Shown here one piece after another: positions 46,259-56,562 of a stretch of DNA of 64,000 nt (positions are counted from its first letter, which is position 1; each line of letters begins with the position of its first letter). The stretch spans positions 3,651,001-3,715,000 of the forward strand of contig NC_135130.1 of NCBI RefSeq assembly GCF_050908995.1. Direction: 5' to 3'. The position numbers and the translations under genes were made by a program. The notes beneath the pieces are model-generated. The model saw nothing but the letters and a program-made list of their open reading frames with translations. It searched no databases and had not been told where the DNA came from. Origin of the DNA: Andrena cerasifolii (Eukaryota; Arthropoda; Insecta; Hymenoptera; Andrenidae).

Positions 46259-48385
46259 TTAACGAGAAATATGCGACAAAAAAAAATTAAAAATCCACAC
46301 AAATAAGCTAAGAAAAGTTAAATTAAATTACCCCCGATTTTAAAGAAATTGACGATCATTTTAATTTTCTTTTAACTTCTACCATAATTCTTCTACAGTC
46401 CTACATAATTTGCATTTTATATTTTCTACTGTTACGTATAATAATCTATTTATTTATCACACAAATTCCAACCAATTGTTATTACCAAATATAGACACTT
46501 GTAATTCCTTTGTCAGTTCCACACATGTCTGGACTACGAAACTCCCACGAAACAGTTCCCGCGGAACTGTTTAATTCTCCGAAATTACTATGAACCCGAG
46601 AGAAACTGAAGCACACGATTAAAACCGGATGAAATATTAACACGTAGGATTTATGGTCTGTATATAATGATATTGGCTTAAAATAACAGGATCCAGGTGC
46701 GCGACTACGCGGCCTTGTCATGCGGTCGGACTGTGAATCGTCGTAACTACTTAACAGCCACATGGCTGACTGAAACAAAACCTCTACCACTGACGTTCTC
46801 TGAATAAAGTGCTTTCCAAGCGACGAGAACAATATTTTTGCAATTCAATAGAACCTCGTTGGTCATACGAAATTTTTCCATTAACGATTATAGTTATTCG
46901 GAAATTTAATTATCAAAATTGTTACACTACATAATAATTTATATAATGTATATGGTGCATCGCAAAAAAAGTGTTATTGCAAATAATGAATAAAGGAATA
47001 ATTTTGTAATATAAAAGTGGAGGAAAGATTTGTTTAATTTTTCAATATAAATAATATAATTGAATGAAAATAATACGTGTTTTTTTTTATTTTCTTATTG
47101 GTGTTTGGATAATGCAGTCATTCAACGTTCATTAGGTTATGCAATTAATAAGTAAATTCATATATACAGAATTTTAACTCTAAAAAGTTGATCAGAGTGG
47201 AAAGGTTTTTCTTATAAATTAAAGCAATATCGATGTTTATTATTTTTTTTCTTGGAAACAAATTTTTCCTCAGTACTTTGGTTAGAAGACTTTATTTCAA
47301 AGAACGTTGCAAACAAAATTTCATATAATTGACATACTGAGGAACATGACACTAGGAAGATTAAATGAAGTGATACGAAGGAGGAAGACTGTCATACAAC
47401 ATTAAAATTATTTTTACTTTAGGGAAAATGTGAAAAATGTAATTTTCGTAAAATCAAAATGTTTCGTAATATGAATGTTACGTGTATACATATATGTATG
47501 CACTTTTGTCCGAACCATGAAACACTGCCTCACTCGGTATTTAAGTTACTGCAATATTTCATGCTAAAACTCAGGTGCACGTGATTTCTCCAAGCTACAG
47601 GGAATAATTTTAATCATTTTGAATCTATGTATAAAAATAATGTAATAGTCCGAAGTTTGAATTTTACTGACAACAACTCTGTGCACACTATCTCTAGCTT
47701 TTGAAATGATTTAAAAAAAAAATACGTTCTCTGTTAAGTAATTTTATAATTATTTCACTTTAATTCTTCAAGTTAATTGACTGGTTTAATATTAACTCGT
47801 TAAATCAAAACACGTAATTGCAGTTTACAGTACTGCAATAGAATGTTTTTAGTGACGAAAATAAATACGAGTAGCATATGATTATTAATCAACATGAACA
47901 AATGGACTTCAATAGTAATAAAGTTGATAAACCTATTAACAAATGACTCCAATCGCGTTAATCGCAACAATAATTACAGTTATACATGATAGTAATGAAA
48001 ATTATGCTCTTGTGGTAGCTATATTTACAGATTAATATCAATATTTACGTACGTTTTATCGTCCAGGAAATGTAACCTTGCAGTAAATTATAACGCCCAC
48101 TAACAGCACTGCTTAATCCCTGAGCAAGGAATTACAATTAGCGACACCGGTGGACGACTAAATATTAAAACACTATCGTTTGAAATATGGAAGTAACAAA
48201 TCTTTATAACGTGCTACAGCTCTTAATTCGATAAGAGCAAACTGTTATCATTTAAGATCGATCACGTTAATAATAAATTGATATAGACTGCCTTAAGCAG
48301 AAGCGTCAAAACTTTTGCTATTCACTAAACTGAAGAAAAAGTGGCTAATGAAGATAGATTTTTTAGTATTAACAGGATAATTTGA
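46259..48385. other. AT-rich stretch, no supported gene
   Basis: A 116-residue minus-strand frame (46,482-46,832) covers a slightly GC-richer patch but has no recognised domain. The segment starting near 46,847 (TAGAACCTCGTTGGTCATACGAA) resembles the tip of a pogo-like element; no partner end is visible. Confidence 0.35.
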
Positions 48386-48492
48386 TTATCTTATTGTATT
48401 ATAAGTTATTAAACACATAAAATGATTATCTTATTTTATTATAAGTTATTAAACACATAAAATGATTATCTTATTTTATTATAAGTTATTTA
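48386..48492. repeat. 38-bp tandem repeat next to the LINE tail
   Basis: Nearly three units of GATTATCTTATTTTATTATA plus AGTTATTAAACACATAAAAT. It directly borders the poly-A end of the LINE fragment. Confidence 0.8.
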
Positions 48493-48497
48493 TTATT

Positions 48498-48583
48498 ACA
48501 TTTTTTTTAAGGTTTTGAGTCGCATTAACTGCTGAGGTCCTACATATTACGCAAATACAAACAATTTTAGCTCGTTTCTAACT
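48498..48583 (-). mobile_element. LINE 3' UTR and poly-A end
   Basis: On the minus strand, after the stop, a short UTR ending GCGACTCAAAACCTTAAAAA runs into an A-tract at about 48,500-48,507. This marks the 3' terminus of the truncated LINE. Confidence 0.6.
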
Positions 48584-48957
48584 TTACGATTCGGCATATA
48601 TTTTGATCGCTTTTAAAAACGTAATTGTATTTCTGACGTTTTTGCTTGAGTTTACTATTTCACTTATGTTGTTTTTGACTTGGTACCTTTTCCTGCTTTC
48701 AGCGAGATGATCGCATGCAAAAAGAATGTGGCTGATGTTTAGATTTACGTTACACAGTTCGCATTTAGGTATATTTTCTTTTGTTATCAAATGGGAGTGC
48801 TTCAGTTTGGTATGGCCAATTATTAAACGCGTAATAGTTACTTGGTCCCTTCTATCTAGTCCACTCAGATCCGGTTTAAAGTCTGCTGTCTTGTTCTCTG
48901 GGAGTTCTGTCGAAACTAGAGGTGTCAGTTTTTGGGATTACATCTTATATTATTTCT
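48584..48957 (-). pseudogene. C-terminal fragment of a Jockey/I-type LINE polyprotein
   Basis: The minus-strand frame is open from about 48,957 to the stop at 48,584. It reads LDRRDQVTITRLIIGHTKLK, then a Cys-His cluster (CELCN…HILFACDHL) typical of the extreme C-terminus of non-LTR retrotransposon ORF2 proteins. In complete elements this sequence follows the reverse transcriptase and RNase H regions. Those upstream domains are absent, as usual for 5'-truncated LINE copies. The last 68 residues begin at an internal Met and are not a separate gene. Confidence 0.75.
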
Positions 48958-48959
48958 TC

Positions 48960-49600
48960 CTGTATAATAAAAAAAAAATAAAATCCTCTAACGACGAGTC
49001 AAATTTCTATGCAGGTCTCACTTATTTACCAATTTCCTATAAAATTAGGCATTTGCATGAACATCCGCAGTCTAATTATACCTTAAATATTTACAGAGGG
49101 TATTTTACATATTTTCTATATTTTATCATACGTTTCCACTAATTTTTATATCAGAGACTTCATTTCTTCCAAAAAATCCATGATTGAAAGCACTGTCAGT
49201 TTTTTGGGCTCACTGAAACGAGAAGTGTTATTCGCAAAGAAATAATATAATACTTTAGAATCTAGAAGGAAAGTGTTAGAACTTTAAAAGAGTCAATTGC
49301 AATATTCATTAATATTAATTAACTATAACAGTTGATTATATGTATTTAGTTCGTAATATTGCAATATTGACGCAACTCGTCATTAAAGCAAACGACAAAG
49401 AGGAACCTAATATCCATATTAAGGAAAATTGGCTTACAGAGTTATTAGGGAAGGCAGCAAGTAAATTTTGTGACGCCTTATAACGAAGTTTCAAGCAAGG
49501 AACTTGCTTAACAACGTCATCAAATGTCATACAAACATGCAGTCAGTCATAAAAGTCTGCATACATTTCAGAACTTTGAAAGGATTATAAAAAATAGTTT
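48960..49600. other. AT-rich non-coding stretch
   Basis: No supported gene or repeat. The LINE could continue into its left part in another frame, but I do not see conserved reverse transcriptase motifs. Confidence 0.35.
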
Positions 49601-49609
49601 CTGTAATGT

Positions 49610-49765
49610 GGGATCAGGAACCTCCACCACCATAAGAGAAGGACAGGGAATGACTAAGACCGGGGAGTCGGTTGTAGCCGAGGTGGCTAAGGCGGATGGC
49701 CAGCGCGCAACGAAACTGAAGATCGCGGGTTCGAGTCCCGTTTCCGAGGCTCCCTTTTTTCCGTG
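49610..49765 (+). mobile_element. tRNA-like sequence, probable SINE head
   Basis: A near-canonical A box (TAGCCGAGGTGG, 49,675-49,686) and a perfect B box (GGTTCGAGTCC, 49,728-49,738) have tRNA spacing. A T-arm GCGGG/CCCGT and a GCC/GGC D-stem can be drawn. The acceptor and anticodon stems do not pair, so this is not a functional tRNA. A tRNA-derived SINE or tRNA pseudogene of the Leu/Ser type is likely. Reading frames across it, on both strands, are by-products. Confidence 0.55.
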
Positions 49766-50143
49766 ATCCTACAGTAATTCTGATGAAGATGGGTGTGTTG
49801 TGATTGGGAAGCCTTTTGTAACTAAAAAATGAAGACTTGCAAAAATGGTTAACTTTGCCTGGCACATTCAAGTCATCAACTCGAATCAACCTTGCATTAT
49901 TGTCAGATCCCAGTTCCCTACATTCTTGTTAATATCTATTTCTCACTTAATCATTGTTTATTTATTTATCACGGGGAACAACCCTTTGGCACATTAAAAT
50001 GACAACAAACGACATGAGTGCAGAACGCACAATTAAGATAACATTAAGATAAAGATTAAAGTACACAAATTGCGAAGACAACAAAGGAAAGAGAAGAAAT
50101 ATCAAGTATGAGTCAACATTATATATAACACATCCTTAAGGGG

Positions 50144-50772
50144 TCTTTCCACTGTGACGCCCTGATAAAGTACCGCTGTTTGGAAATTTTTTTGTCACAA
50201 AAAGAATGTGTTTACTAAATTGAAGTTTTTTTCTGTTTATTAATATGTGTTTTGAGAATACAAAAAAAAATTATCATATTTTTTTTAATGCATGCTTGCC
50301 CCAAAATAAGGGGGTGTAATATGCGCTGTGAAAAGAAAGACGCTTTGACTGCGTGGTAGATTTTGAAACCACTTATAATCACACATTTCTCAACTCTTGC
50401 GTCGCAGAATGATAAAATTTAGCTAATTTCGTAATTCAACTTTGGACGTCGGCCATTTTGTTAATTCCTCATCAATTTAATTAATCTTAGTCCCTGACAT
50501 AGCGACAGTCATACTGATTACAAATCTATTTGGTTTTTTGCTTTCAGAGACACGGTTCCTCTAAAATCGACCACGCAGTCGAGGCGTCTTTTATTTTACA
50601 GCGCATAATACTCCCATTTATTTTGGCGCAAGCAAGCATTAAAAAAATATGAAAAAAATAATTTTGTATTCTCATAGCACGTAATAATAAATAGAAAAAT
50701 CTTCAATTTAGTAAACACATTCTTTTTGTGATAAAAAGAAGTTCCAAACAGCGGTGACGGAAGCATTGAGGG
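50144..50772. mobile_element. TIR MITE with TTAA at its left end
   Basis: The left tip TTAAGGGGTCTTTCCACTGT and a paired GTACCGCTGTTTGGAA block (50,170-50,186; inverse at about 50,735-50,752) define long arms. They share TTTAGTAAACACATTCTTTTT-type sequence and TGACTGCGTGGT. The right tip lacks TTAA and runs directly into the neighbouring Tc1-like end, suggesting it was cut by that insertion. Confidence 0.7.
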
Positions 50773-52073
50773 TAGGGGAGACCGAGGCTGGTAGGCCAGT
50801 TTTTCAGTTTTTGATTTTTAATAAATTATGTGGACGAAATATCATTAAACCGGTTAGTATATTTGATAGGGCATACATTTGGCTATCTGATTAAATTATT
50901 AAAGTTGACTGAATGTGAAAACAATTAAGGTATTTTAATGTTTTTCTAACACCTTCCATGCTGGTCAACCAGCCCCATGATCGGGGTTGGTTGACTGACA
51001 GTATGGGGTAGGTTGACTATAGGTACAATCAGTTAAGAAAATGTTATTAGCAACTTATCTCAGTGGTAATAAAATAACACATTGCCACCAGAGTTGTTTC
51101 CTTATAAAATATTAATTTCTTTCTTTCATATTTTAATAATAAACTGAACAAATTTTCAACTTAAACATAAATTATAATGTATTTATAACATAGTAAAATT
51201 TAAACAAAAAATATAAATCTCTTTCTGAATAATAAAATAACAATTTAAACCTTATTAACGTTATTAGTCAACCAGCCCCGACAGATCATTTTGACTTCAA
51301 AAATCTATATAACCTTCAATTATTCATGCATAAACAAAAACACTATGTTCATAGATCGTCTAATAAACAAACTTTAAATTAGTCCCTTAACATTTATTCT
51401 ATTGTAACTATATAGAGCGTGAGAAAATAAAATCTTTAAGAAAAAATATTTACTTACAAGGAGAGTATTTTAGGTGTCCGCCTCCGATCATTTTGATTTT
51501 TGGATATGTTATAGAGGACCGAAAAATAAGAAATACGTGTTTTTTTATTTTTCCCCGTTTTCATATTTGGGGGGTGAAAACTGCGTTCAAAGTTAGGGGT
51601 GAAAAATCATTTTTGTGGATTTTTGAAAATCTGGTGAGTCAGTCATATTTCGCATTCAAAGACACAAAATTCGTCCATTGACACTATTCCCCTATCTCTA
51701 ATAGTTCTCGAGATATTCCACAAAAATGATTTTTCACCCCTAACTTTGAACGCAGTTTTCACCCGCCAAATATGAAAACGGGGAAAAATAAAAAAACACG
51801 TATTTCTTATTTTTCGGTCCTCTATGACATATCCAAAAATCAAAATGATCGGAGGCGGACACCTAAAATACTCTCCTGGTTAGTCAATTTTTCGACAAAC
51901 GCTGATAACTGCTAAAACACTTTGCGATCGCGGGGTCAGACATAAATGCATGGCATAGTAGAAGTGACTTCTTTCTACAGTAAATCCTTCCGCAGTAGAG
52001 CATGTGTCGGTGCAAAGTTATTAACAATTAGTCAACCTACCCCCTGGGACAACCAGCCCCGGTCTCCCCTACA
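50773..52073. mobile_element. Tc1/mariner-like TIR element carrying a nested MITE
   Basis: The left end is TAGGGGAGACCGAGGCTGGT; the right end inverted is TAGGGGAGACCGGGGCTGGT, continuing TGTCCC. TA borders fit a Tc1/mariner target site. Repeated internal motifs (GGTTGGTTGAC, GTCAACCAGCCCCG) lie near both ends. A 419-bp MITE sits inside at 51,459-51,877. No transposase remains within these borders. Confidence 0.65.
51459..51877. mobile_element. TIR MITE, GGTGTCCGCCTCCGAT family, nested copy
   Basis: The arms are almost perfectly inverted: AGGAGAGTATTTTAGGTGTC at the left and its inverse at the right, continuing through GGACCGAAAAATAAGAAATA. They meet near 51,660. This is the cleanest copy of the family in the window and lies wholly inside the Tc1-like element. 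Confidence 0.88.
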
Positions 52074-52940
52074 TACTTTAAATCTGTAACGTCGTGCAGA
52101 ACGATTTAATTCGGTGCCATGGGGGGTGCGTGTCTCGCAGTTTCATCAAGCCTGACACACGTCATAGAGATTTTCCTATATTACGCGTAGTTTAAGAGCG
52201 ACGACGGGCCTACCTTACCCGCGTAATTGAATTTCGTCCCGCCTATGTTTCAGTTTCGCCGGAACCACAGCGCGTCTTAATTCCTCAGAGCATATGTGAA
52301 CAGATTTCGCGGAGGATTCGCGAAAGTTCACGCTCAAAGGATTTTCGGCGTCCACGATTCTCTAGAAGCATATAATAACGTCGAATTTATCTACGATGAA
52401 CGTCTCCTCAACGTTTTGACTTTGGAACGAGGACTACGAGAGGTTGCAGAAGGTAGGTGCATTTAACTAAGAGTTAAATTATTTGAAACTAAACCTACTG
52501 TATTGCATTTGATGATAGAAAATAATTGTGGAAATAAATTTTTCTCTGGGGTAACAAAAATGATGTGAAAGAAATTCCAGTTAAGATAATAATTAATTAA
52601 GACATAAAGTAATCAATGGTAAACACAAATAGGCTGATGAAACAGTTTTCATATAATTTTATTAGAAAATTTTTTGAGTCTCTTTGTGACTCGTATTTTT
52701 TTTTATATATATTCATACATTTCCTATTGATTTCCATTTTCTTTAAATAAGCGTCGGTTTTGTCAAGTGTATATTCATGGAATGTCAATTGTGAGCCATA
52801 AATGTGAACTTCTATGAGAAAGTCCCAAGAATTCATTCTCTTTGGAACCCAAAGTGGCCACCATTTTCGATAATTTATTGATCGTCTATTATTTTCGAAT
52901 AATTACCATTTATTTTATGCAGTGCTGGGGTCAGATATCT
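52074..52940. other. Unassigned stretch
   Basis: 52,080-52,460 is GC-richer and non-coding; the rest is AT-rich. A 79-residue minus-strand frame at 52,597-52,836 has no recognised domain. Confidence 0.35.
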
Positions 52941-52954
52941 TAAGGGGGCATTCC

Positions 52955-53420
52955 AGTGGAAGACAAACTTCTTGTCTAGCAAAAAAAATTTCAGACGAAA
53001 GAAAATTCAATATTGATGGGCCAGGTGGTTTTAAGTTTTACTGGCATGATTTGAGGAAAACACACGACATTGCCATGAGTAGAAATTTTAGTGGTGGAGC
53101 CATTGTGATTTGGGCTGCATTTAGCTACACTGCAAAAAGTCCAGTGTGTTGGATATCAAGAAAAAGACCTCTGAAAAGTACACAGAACTTTTAGGGCATG
53201 CTTTAATTCCGTTTATGGAACAACCGGATTGTAAAAACGATATATCTTTCAGCAAGACAATGCGCCCATTGATAAAATTCGAGGTTGAGTAAAGAATGGT
53301 TTCGAAGCAAAAATATTCAGTTAATGCAGTAGCCCGCACGCTCCCCTGATTTCAACGAAATTAAAAAACTGTGAGGAATATTAGCCCGTAAATTAAAGTT
53401 AATAAAAACTTGTATTCTTT
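52955..53420 (+). pseudogene. Broken Tc3-like (DDE, Tc1/mariner) transposase
   Basis: The first intact frame reads SDERKFNIDGPGGFKFYWHD then a GGGAIVIWAAFS-like block, the DDE catalytic core of Tc3-type transposases. SDE contributes the first Asp (codon at 52,994). After a frameshift near 53,130-53,180 the homology continues (KYTELLGHALIPFMEQ, FQQDNAPI with the second Asp at 53,256-53,258). RSPDFNEI carries the Glu (53,357-53,359), a spacing consistent with DD34E. A TAA near 53,290 and a TGA in place of a Trp codon near 53,371 are further breaks. The N-terminal DNA-binding half is missing. Confidence 0.85.
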
Positions 53421-53890
53421 ATGAAAAGAAAGCAAGACTTCTTCTTTTGGGGCTTGGGGGATGGTAAAACCTCATCAATGGGTTTCAATTTATCAAAAAC
53501 CCCGGTTGTGGGGTTAGTTGACAAATATGATGGGGTTAGTTGACTTGACATTTACTTTTCAGTTGTATCCCTTTGCCTGCGAAAGACGTATATATACGCA
53601 GCCAATTCCATCAATATAGTATATGAAAGAAGTACATATATATCCTATGAGCAACAAATTTTTTTTATTTTTTTTTCACTCCTTCACACTGTTATTTTTT
53701 TAATTAAGTCTCATGATGTTAGATACTGTAATCATTTTCTACTTGTTTGTTGAAGGGAGGATAGGGTGTAAAACTGGTAGCGGTGAGTTTGGAAGGGTTT
53801 GTGGTGGTGGAAGTGGGTTTGAGCAGTTAAACTCTGCCTCGACTGCATTTCGAGGATAAAAAGTGCAATTTTTAGTGGTATTCCAATGCT
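53421..53890. other. Decayed 3' part of the Tc-like element
   Basis: The motif GGGGTTAGTTGAC occurs twice near 53,511-53,545 and is the same word used near the TIRs of the 50.8-52.1 kb element. This links the transposase remnant to that family. Otherwise AT-rich. Confidence 0.45.
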
Positions 53891-54432
53891 TAAGGTCGAA
53901 GCCAGATATATTGGCCGGTGAGTTTCGTGAGGGGTATTCTCCCACCACACCGTTTGCCTGCCTCGGTGCTCCTTTTCTCAACGTTTTCTGACTCGCTCTC
54001 GTTCCACCTCGCTCTTGCCTTCGCAGAACAAGAGCGAGCCAGAAGTGGTGGGGATAGCGCCAAGCTCCTAACGTGTAGGCCAAACCGAGCTCTTAGCGTA
54101 GAAATACACAAATCAGAATAGGTGTGCGTTAGCTCCGAAAAAATTCAGAAGCTTTATTCGTCAGAACATTGACTCTTTCTCGATAGCTTCATCTAGTATT
54201 AGTCTACGCATAGCTTCGTAACGCACACAACTATTACGCTAAGAATAAATAACAGCCAAACGGCTAGGTTCAGGCGGAGCCGAGCAGCGTTCCCGCTACC
54301 CCATCATACCCTGCGAGGGCCACGCAACTCCAACTGACAAATCCACGATCGTCAGGTGGTGGTGGTTCATTTCTCCTCGATCGCTGCTCGCGAAAACGAA
54401 TTCACCGGCCAATATATCTGGCTTCGACCTTA
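53891..54432. mobile_element. TIR element, TAAGGTCGAAGCCAGATATA ends
   Basis: A near-perfect terminal inverted repeat of about 31 bp (TAAGGTCGAAGCCAGATATA continuing TTGGCCGGTGA) lies at 53,891-53,921 and, inverted, at 54,402-54,432. The interior is GC-richer than the surroundings and not palindromic. It includes an internal GCTCTTG/CAAGAGC inverted pair and no recognised coding region. I cannot assign a superfamily. Confidence 0.75.
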
Positions 54433-54574
54433 GTCAAGTAACCCCGTCCGACATTGTCAACATGTTAAGGGTACGTACAAAACCTCCGCGCATCGGATAA
54501 AATAAATACCCTAAATTGTAGTCAATGTATCACGTTTCCACAAACTATTCATGAAAAAACATCAAGTAGTACTT

Positions 54575-55122
54575 ACAAGGGGAGGACACCATGTGGTAGA
54601 CACCGATTTTTATGAGCCTTGGCACGATGGATCTATGTCAAAAATAAGTAATTAGGTGTCCGAGCGTTTCAGCCAATGGGCCTTAATAATAGAGATATTT
54701 ACATGGTAATTATTAAAAATTTTATACTGGCCATAGGGCTTTAGTGGGTAAAAATTTCACACTACCCTGTCGTCCGCGAGAGATTCCCATCTGGAGGCGT
54801 CGGGGTGCCTTTTGAAAATGTCTTCACGTTAAAAAAAAATTTATAAATTTTTTTTATTAATTATTTTTTTATAAATTATTTTTTTTATAATTTTTTTTTT
54901 AACTTGGGGAAATTTTCAAAGGCACCCCGACTCCCTCAGAGATTTTTACCCTTTAAAACCCCACAGCCATTATGAAATTTTTAATAATTTCCATGTAAAT
55001 ATCTCTATTATTAAGGCCCATTCGCAGAAATGCTCGGACACCTATTTACTTATTTTCGACATAGATCCATCGTGCCAAGGCTCATCAAAATCGGTGTCTA
55101 CCACATGGTGTCCTCCCCTTGT
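54575..55122. mobile_element. TIR MITE, CAAGGGGAGGACACC family, copy 2
   Basis: The tips ACAAGGGGAGGACACCATGT and its exact inverse pair. Long arms contain GGTAGACACCGATTTT, GCCTTGGCACGATGG and TGTCCGAGC blocks and meet at an AT-rich loop with TTAACTTGGGG near 54,900. This copy has intact tips and is less decayed than the copy at 18.9 kb. Confidence 0.88.
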
Positions 55123-55324
55123 TAGTGGACAAAAATTCATAAATAGTCGAAACAAAAATATTTACTTCCCGCCGACTGTTTTAAATTTTTCATTCTCACT
55201 GATAGAACACGCAAGGTTTTGTCACGGTGGCACATTAAATGGCGAGCTGGTCATCCTTATGCTTCAATATCGCGAATCGCAGCATAATTTATAGCATAAT
55301 AAACAATTAAATGGAATTAGTCAA

Positions 55325-55362
55325 CTAACCTCGTCAGTCAACCACCCCGGTCTCCCCTACTT
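55325..55362. mobile_element. Lone right-hand end of the TAGGGGAGACCGGGG family
   Basis: CACCCCGGTCTCCCCTA, preceded by CAGTCAACC, matches the right end of the Tc1-like element at 52.07 kb. It may be the true right end of the copy that contained the Tc3-like transposase, whose left end is lost or is the one at 50,773. Confidence 0.55.
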
Positions 55363-55417
55363 ACCCTGCTTTGGGGAGAAATATGCCCTTGTACCATTTG
55401 TCCACTGCCAAGAAGAG

Positions 55418-55560
55418 GTTACATATTAGGTGTCCGCCTCCGATTGCTTTGGTCTCTGGATATATTTCACACAACTCAAAAATAACAAATACGCGTTTTT
55501 CATTCTGGTCCATTTGCATATTTAATTGCCGAAACCACCCCTCAAATTTCACGAGCCCCA
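55418..55560. mobile_element. Single-arm fragment of the GGTGTCCGCCTCCGATTG MITE
   Basis: TTAGGTGTCCGCCTCCGATT (55,426-55,446) and a following AAATAACAAATACGCGTTTTT match the left arm of the family. No inverted partner is present nearby. Confidence 0.65.
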
Positions 55561-56009
55561 CAATTGAACAATAAAATACTCGCAATTTCCCACGCATAAA
55601 AAATCAAAAACATCCCCGGAAACAGTACCAATTCTAACTTCCACCTTCCAACCCCCTCCCCTCCCCTCGATTTCGACCGAAATAACGCGATCGCGCGAAA
55701 CCAAACGCGGCACGAAACTACTTGGTGGAAACTTTCCTCGAGTACATTTTATTCCCCCATTAGAATAACAGCAGCGCCGCGGAAATTAGGAAATGTGAAT
55801 CCATAATTCCTAAGAAAATACGCGCCACTCCGGCCTACCATTCCTCTTGCAGAAGCATTCTCTTACAGAAGAAAAGAGCATACCTCCTATCCGCCGACGC
55901 AGGTGCGCGTTCGAAAGGCGCGTAGGTAGAGGATCAGCAGCCCCACCACGCTCCACTCTCACTACCCCCTCCCCCCCCCCACCCACCCCCGGCATGTAGC
56001 GGGCACATC

Positions 56010-56017
56010 TATAAAAG
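56010..56017 (+). promoter_or_regulatory. TATA box of a plus-strand promoter
   Basis: TATAAAAG lies in a GC-rich island (about 55,620-56,300) following C-rich sequence. The expected start is near 56,040, in CTTGCTAGCTTCGAGTTTAC. This is the best promoter candidate upstream of the signal-peptide exon at 59.5 kb. Confidence 0.55.
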
Positions 56018-56039
56018 CCCTGATCGCGAGACTTGCTAG

Positions 56040-56237
56040 CTTCGAGTTTACTAGCCGACCCCCTCGATCGGGATCCTCCGCAGGTCGAGAGCGTGCGATT
56101 TCGATTGTTCCGGTGAAACCTGTGCGAGCCGAATCCGGACCGGTCCCTTAGTCTGAGACAATCGCCGAACCCTCTCCTGGCTCGGCGCGACGTTTTCTCA
56201 TTTTCGAGTCGAAGGTGAACAGAGAGTAGCTTGGGAG
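56040..56237 (+). other. Putative 5' UTR exon
   Basis: GC-rich, with no ATG that opens a useful frame. Two donor-like sites, GAAG|GTGAAC (about 56,214) and GGAG|GTGAAC (about 56,238), could end it. The link to the exon at 59,537 rests on strand, spacing and the lack of another promoter between them; it has not been shown. Confidence 0.35.
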
Positions 56238-56319
56238 GTGAACGAAGAAGGATGTTAGGATGCTCGGAGAGAAGTGTGCAAGCATGTCTCCCTGAGTTCT
56301 CACGAGTTCGTCGCGTTTC

Positions 56320-56562
56320 AGCCTGTTAACCGCGGTGACGAGTTAACTCGTCACGCGAAGGTCCCTTCGTTTTGAGTAGTAAATCTTCGATCGCTTCGGC
56401 GAAATTAGTGAATCTAACAGTGACAAGTTAGTATTTACAGTTTCGCGAAAGAAGGATATGTATTGTTGAGGATTTGCCGCCGTAAAAGCGGGTTTATTTG
56501 GTTGTAAATTTCAAACGCATTAGGGATGCTTCTGGACGAGAAATCACGCGGTTAACAGGTTG
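56320..56562. repeat. Solitary relative of the GACGAGTTAACTCGTC element
   Basis: CCTGTTAACCGCGGTGACGA at 56,321 leads into GACGAGTTAACTCGTC (56,338-56,353). An inverse border GCGGTTAACAGG lies at 56,550-56,561. The same border words flank the array at 32.5-33.4 kb. It lies just downstream of the putative first exon. Confidence 0.6.

Noticed and set aside
46847..46920. Possible pogo-like tip (AGAACCTCGTTGGTCATACGAA)
   Set aside because: No inverted partner or TA-flanked second end was found; too short to call.
49614..49889. 91-residue minus-strand frame containing NGTRTRDLQFRCA
   Set aside because: It is the antisense translation of a tRNA-like sequence, a well-known source of false proteins.
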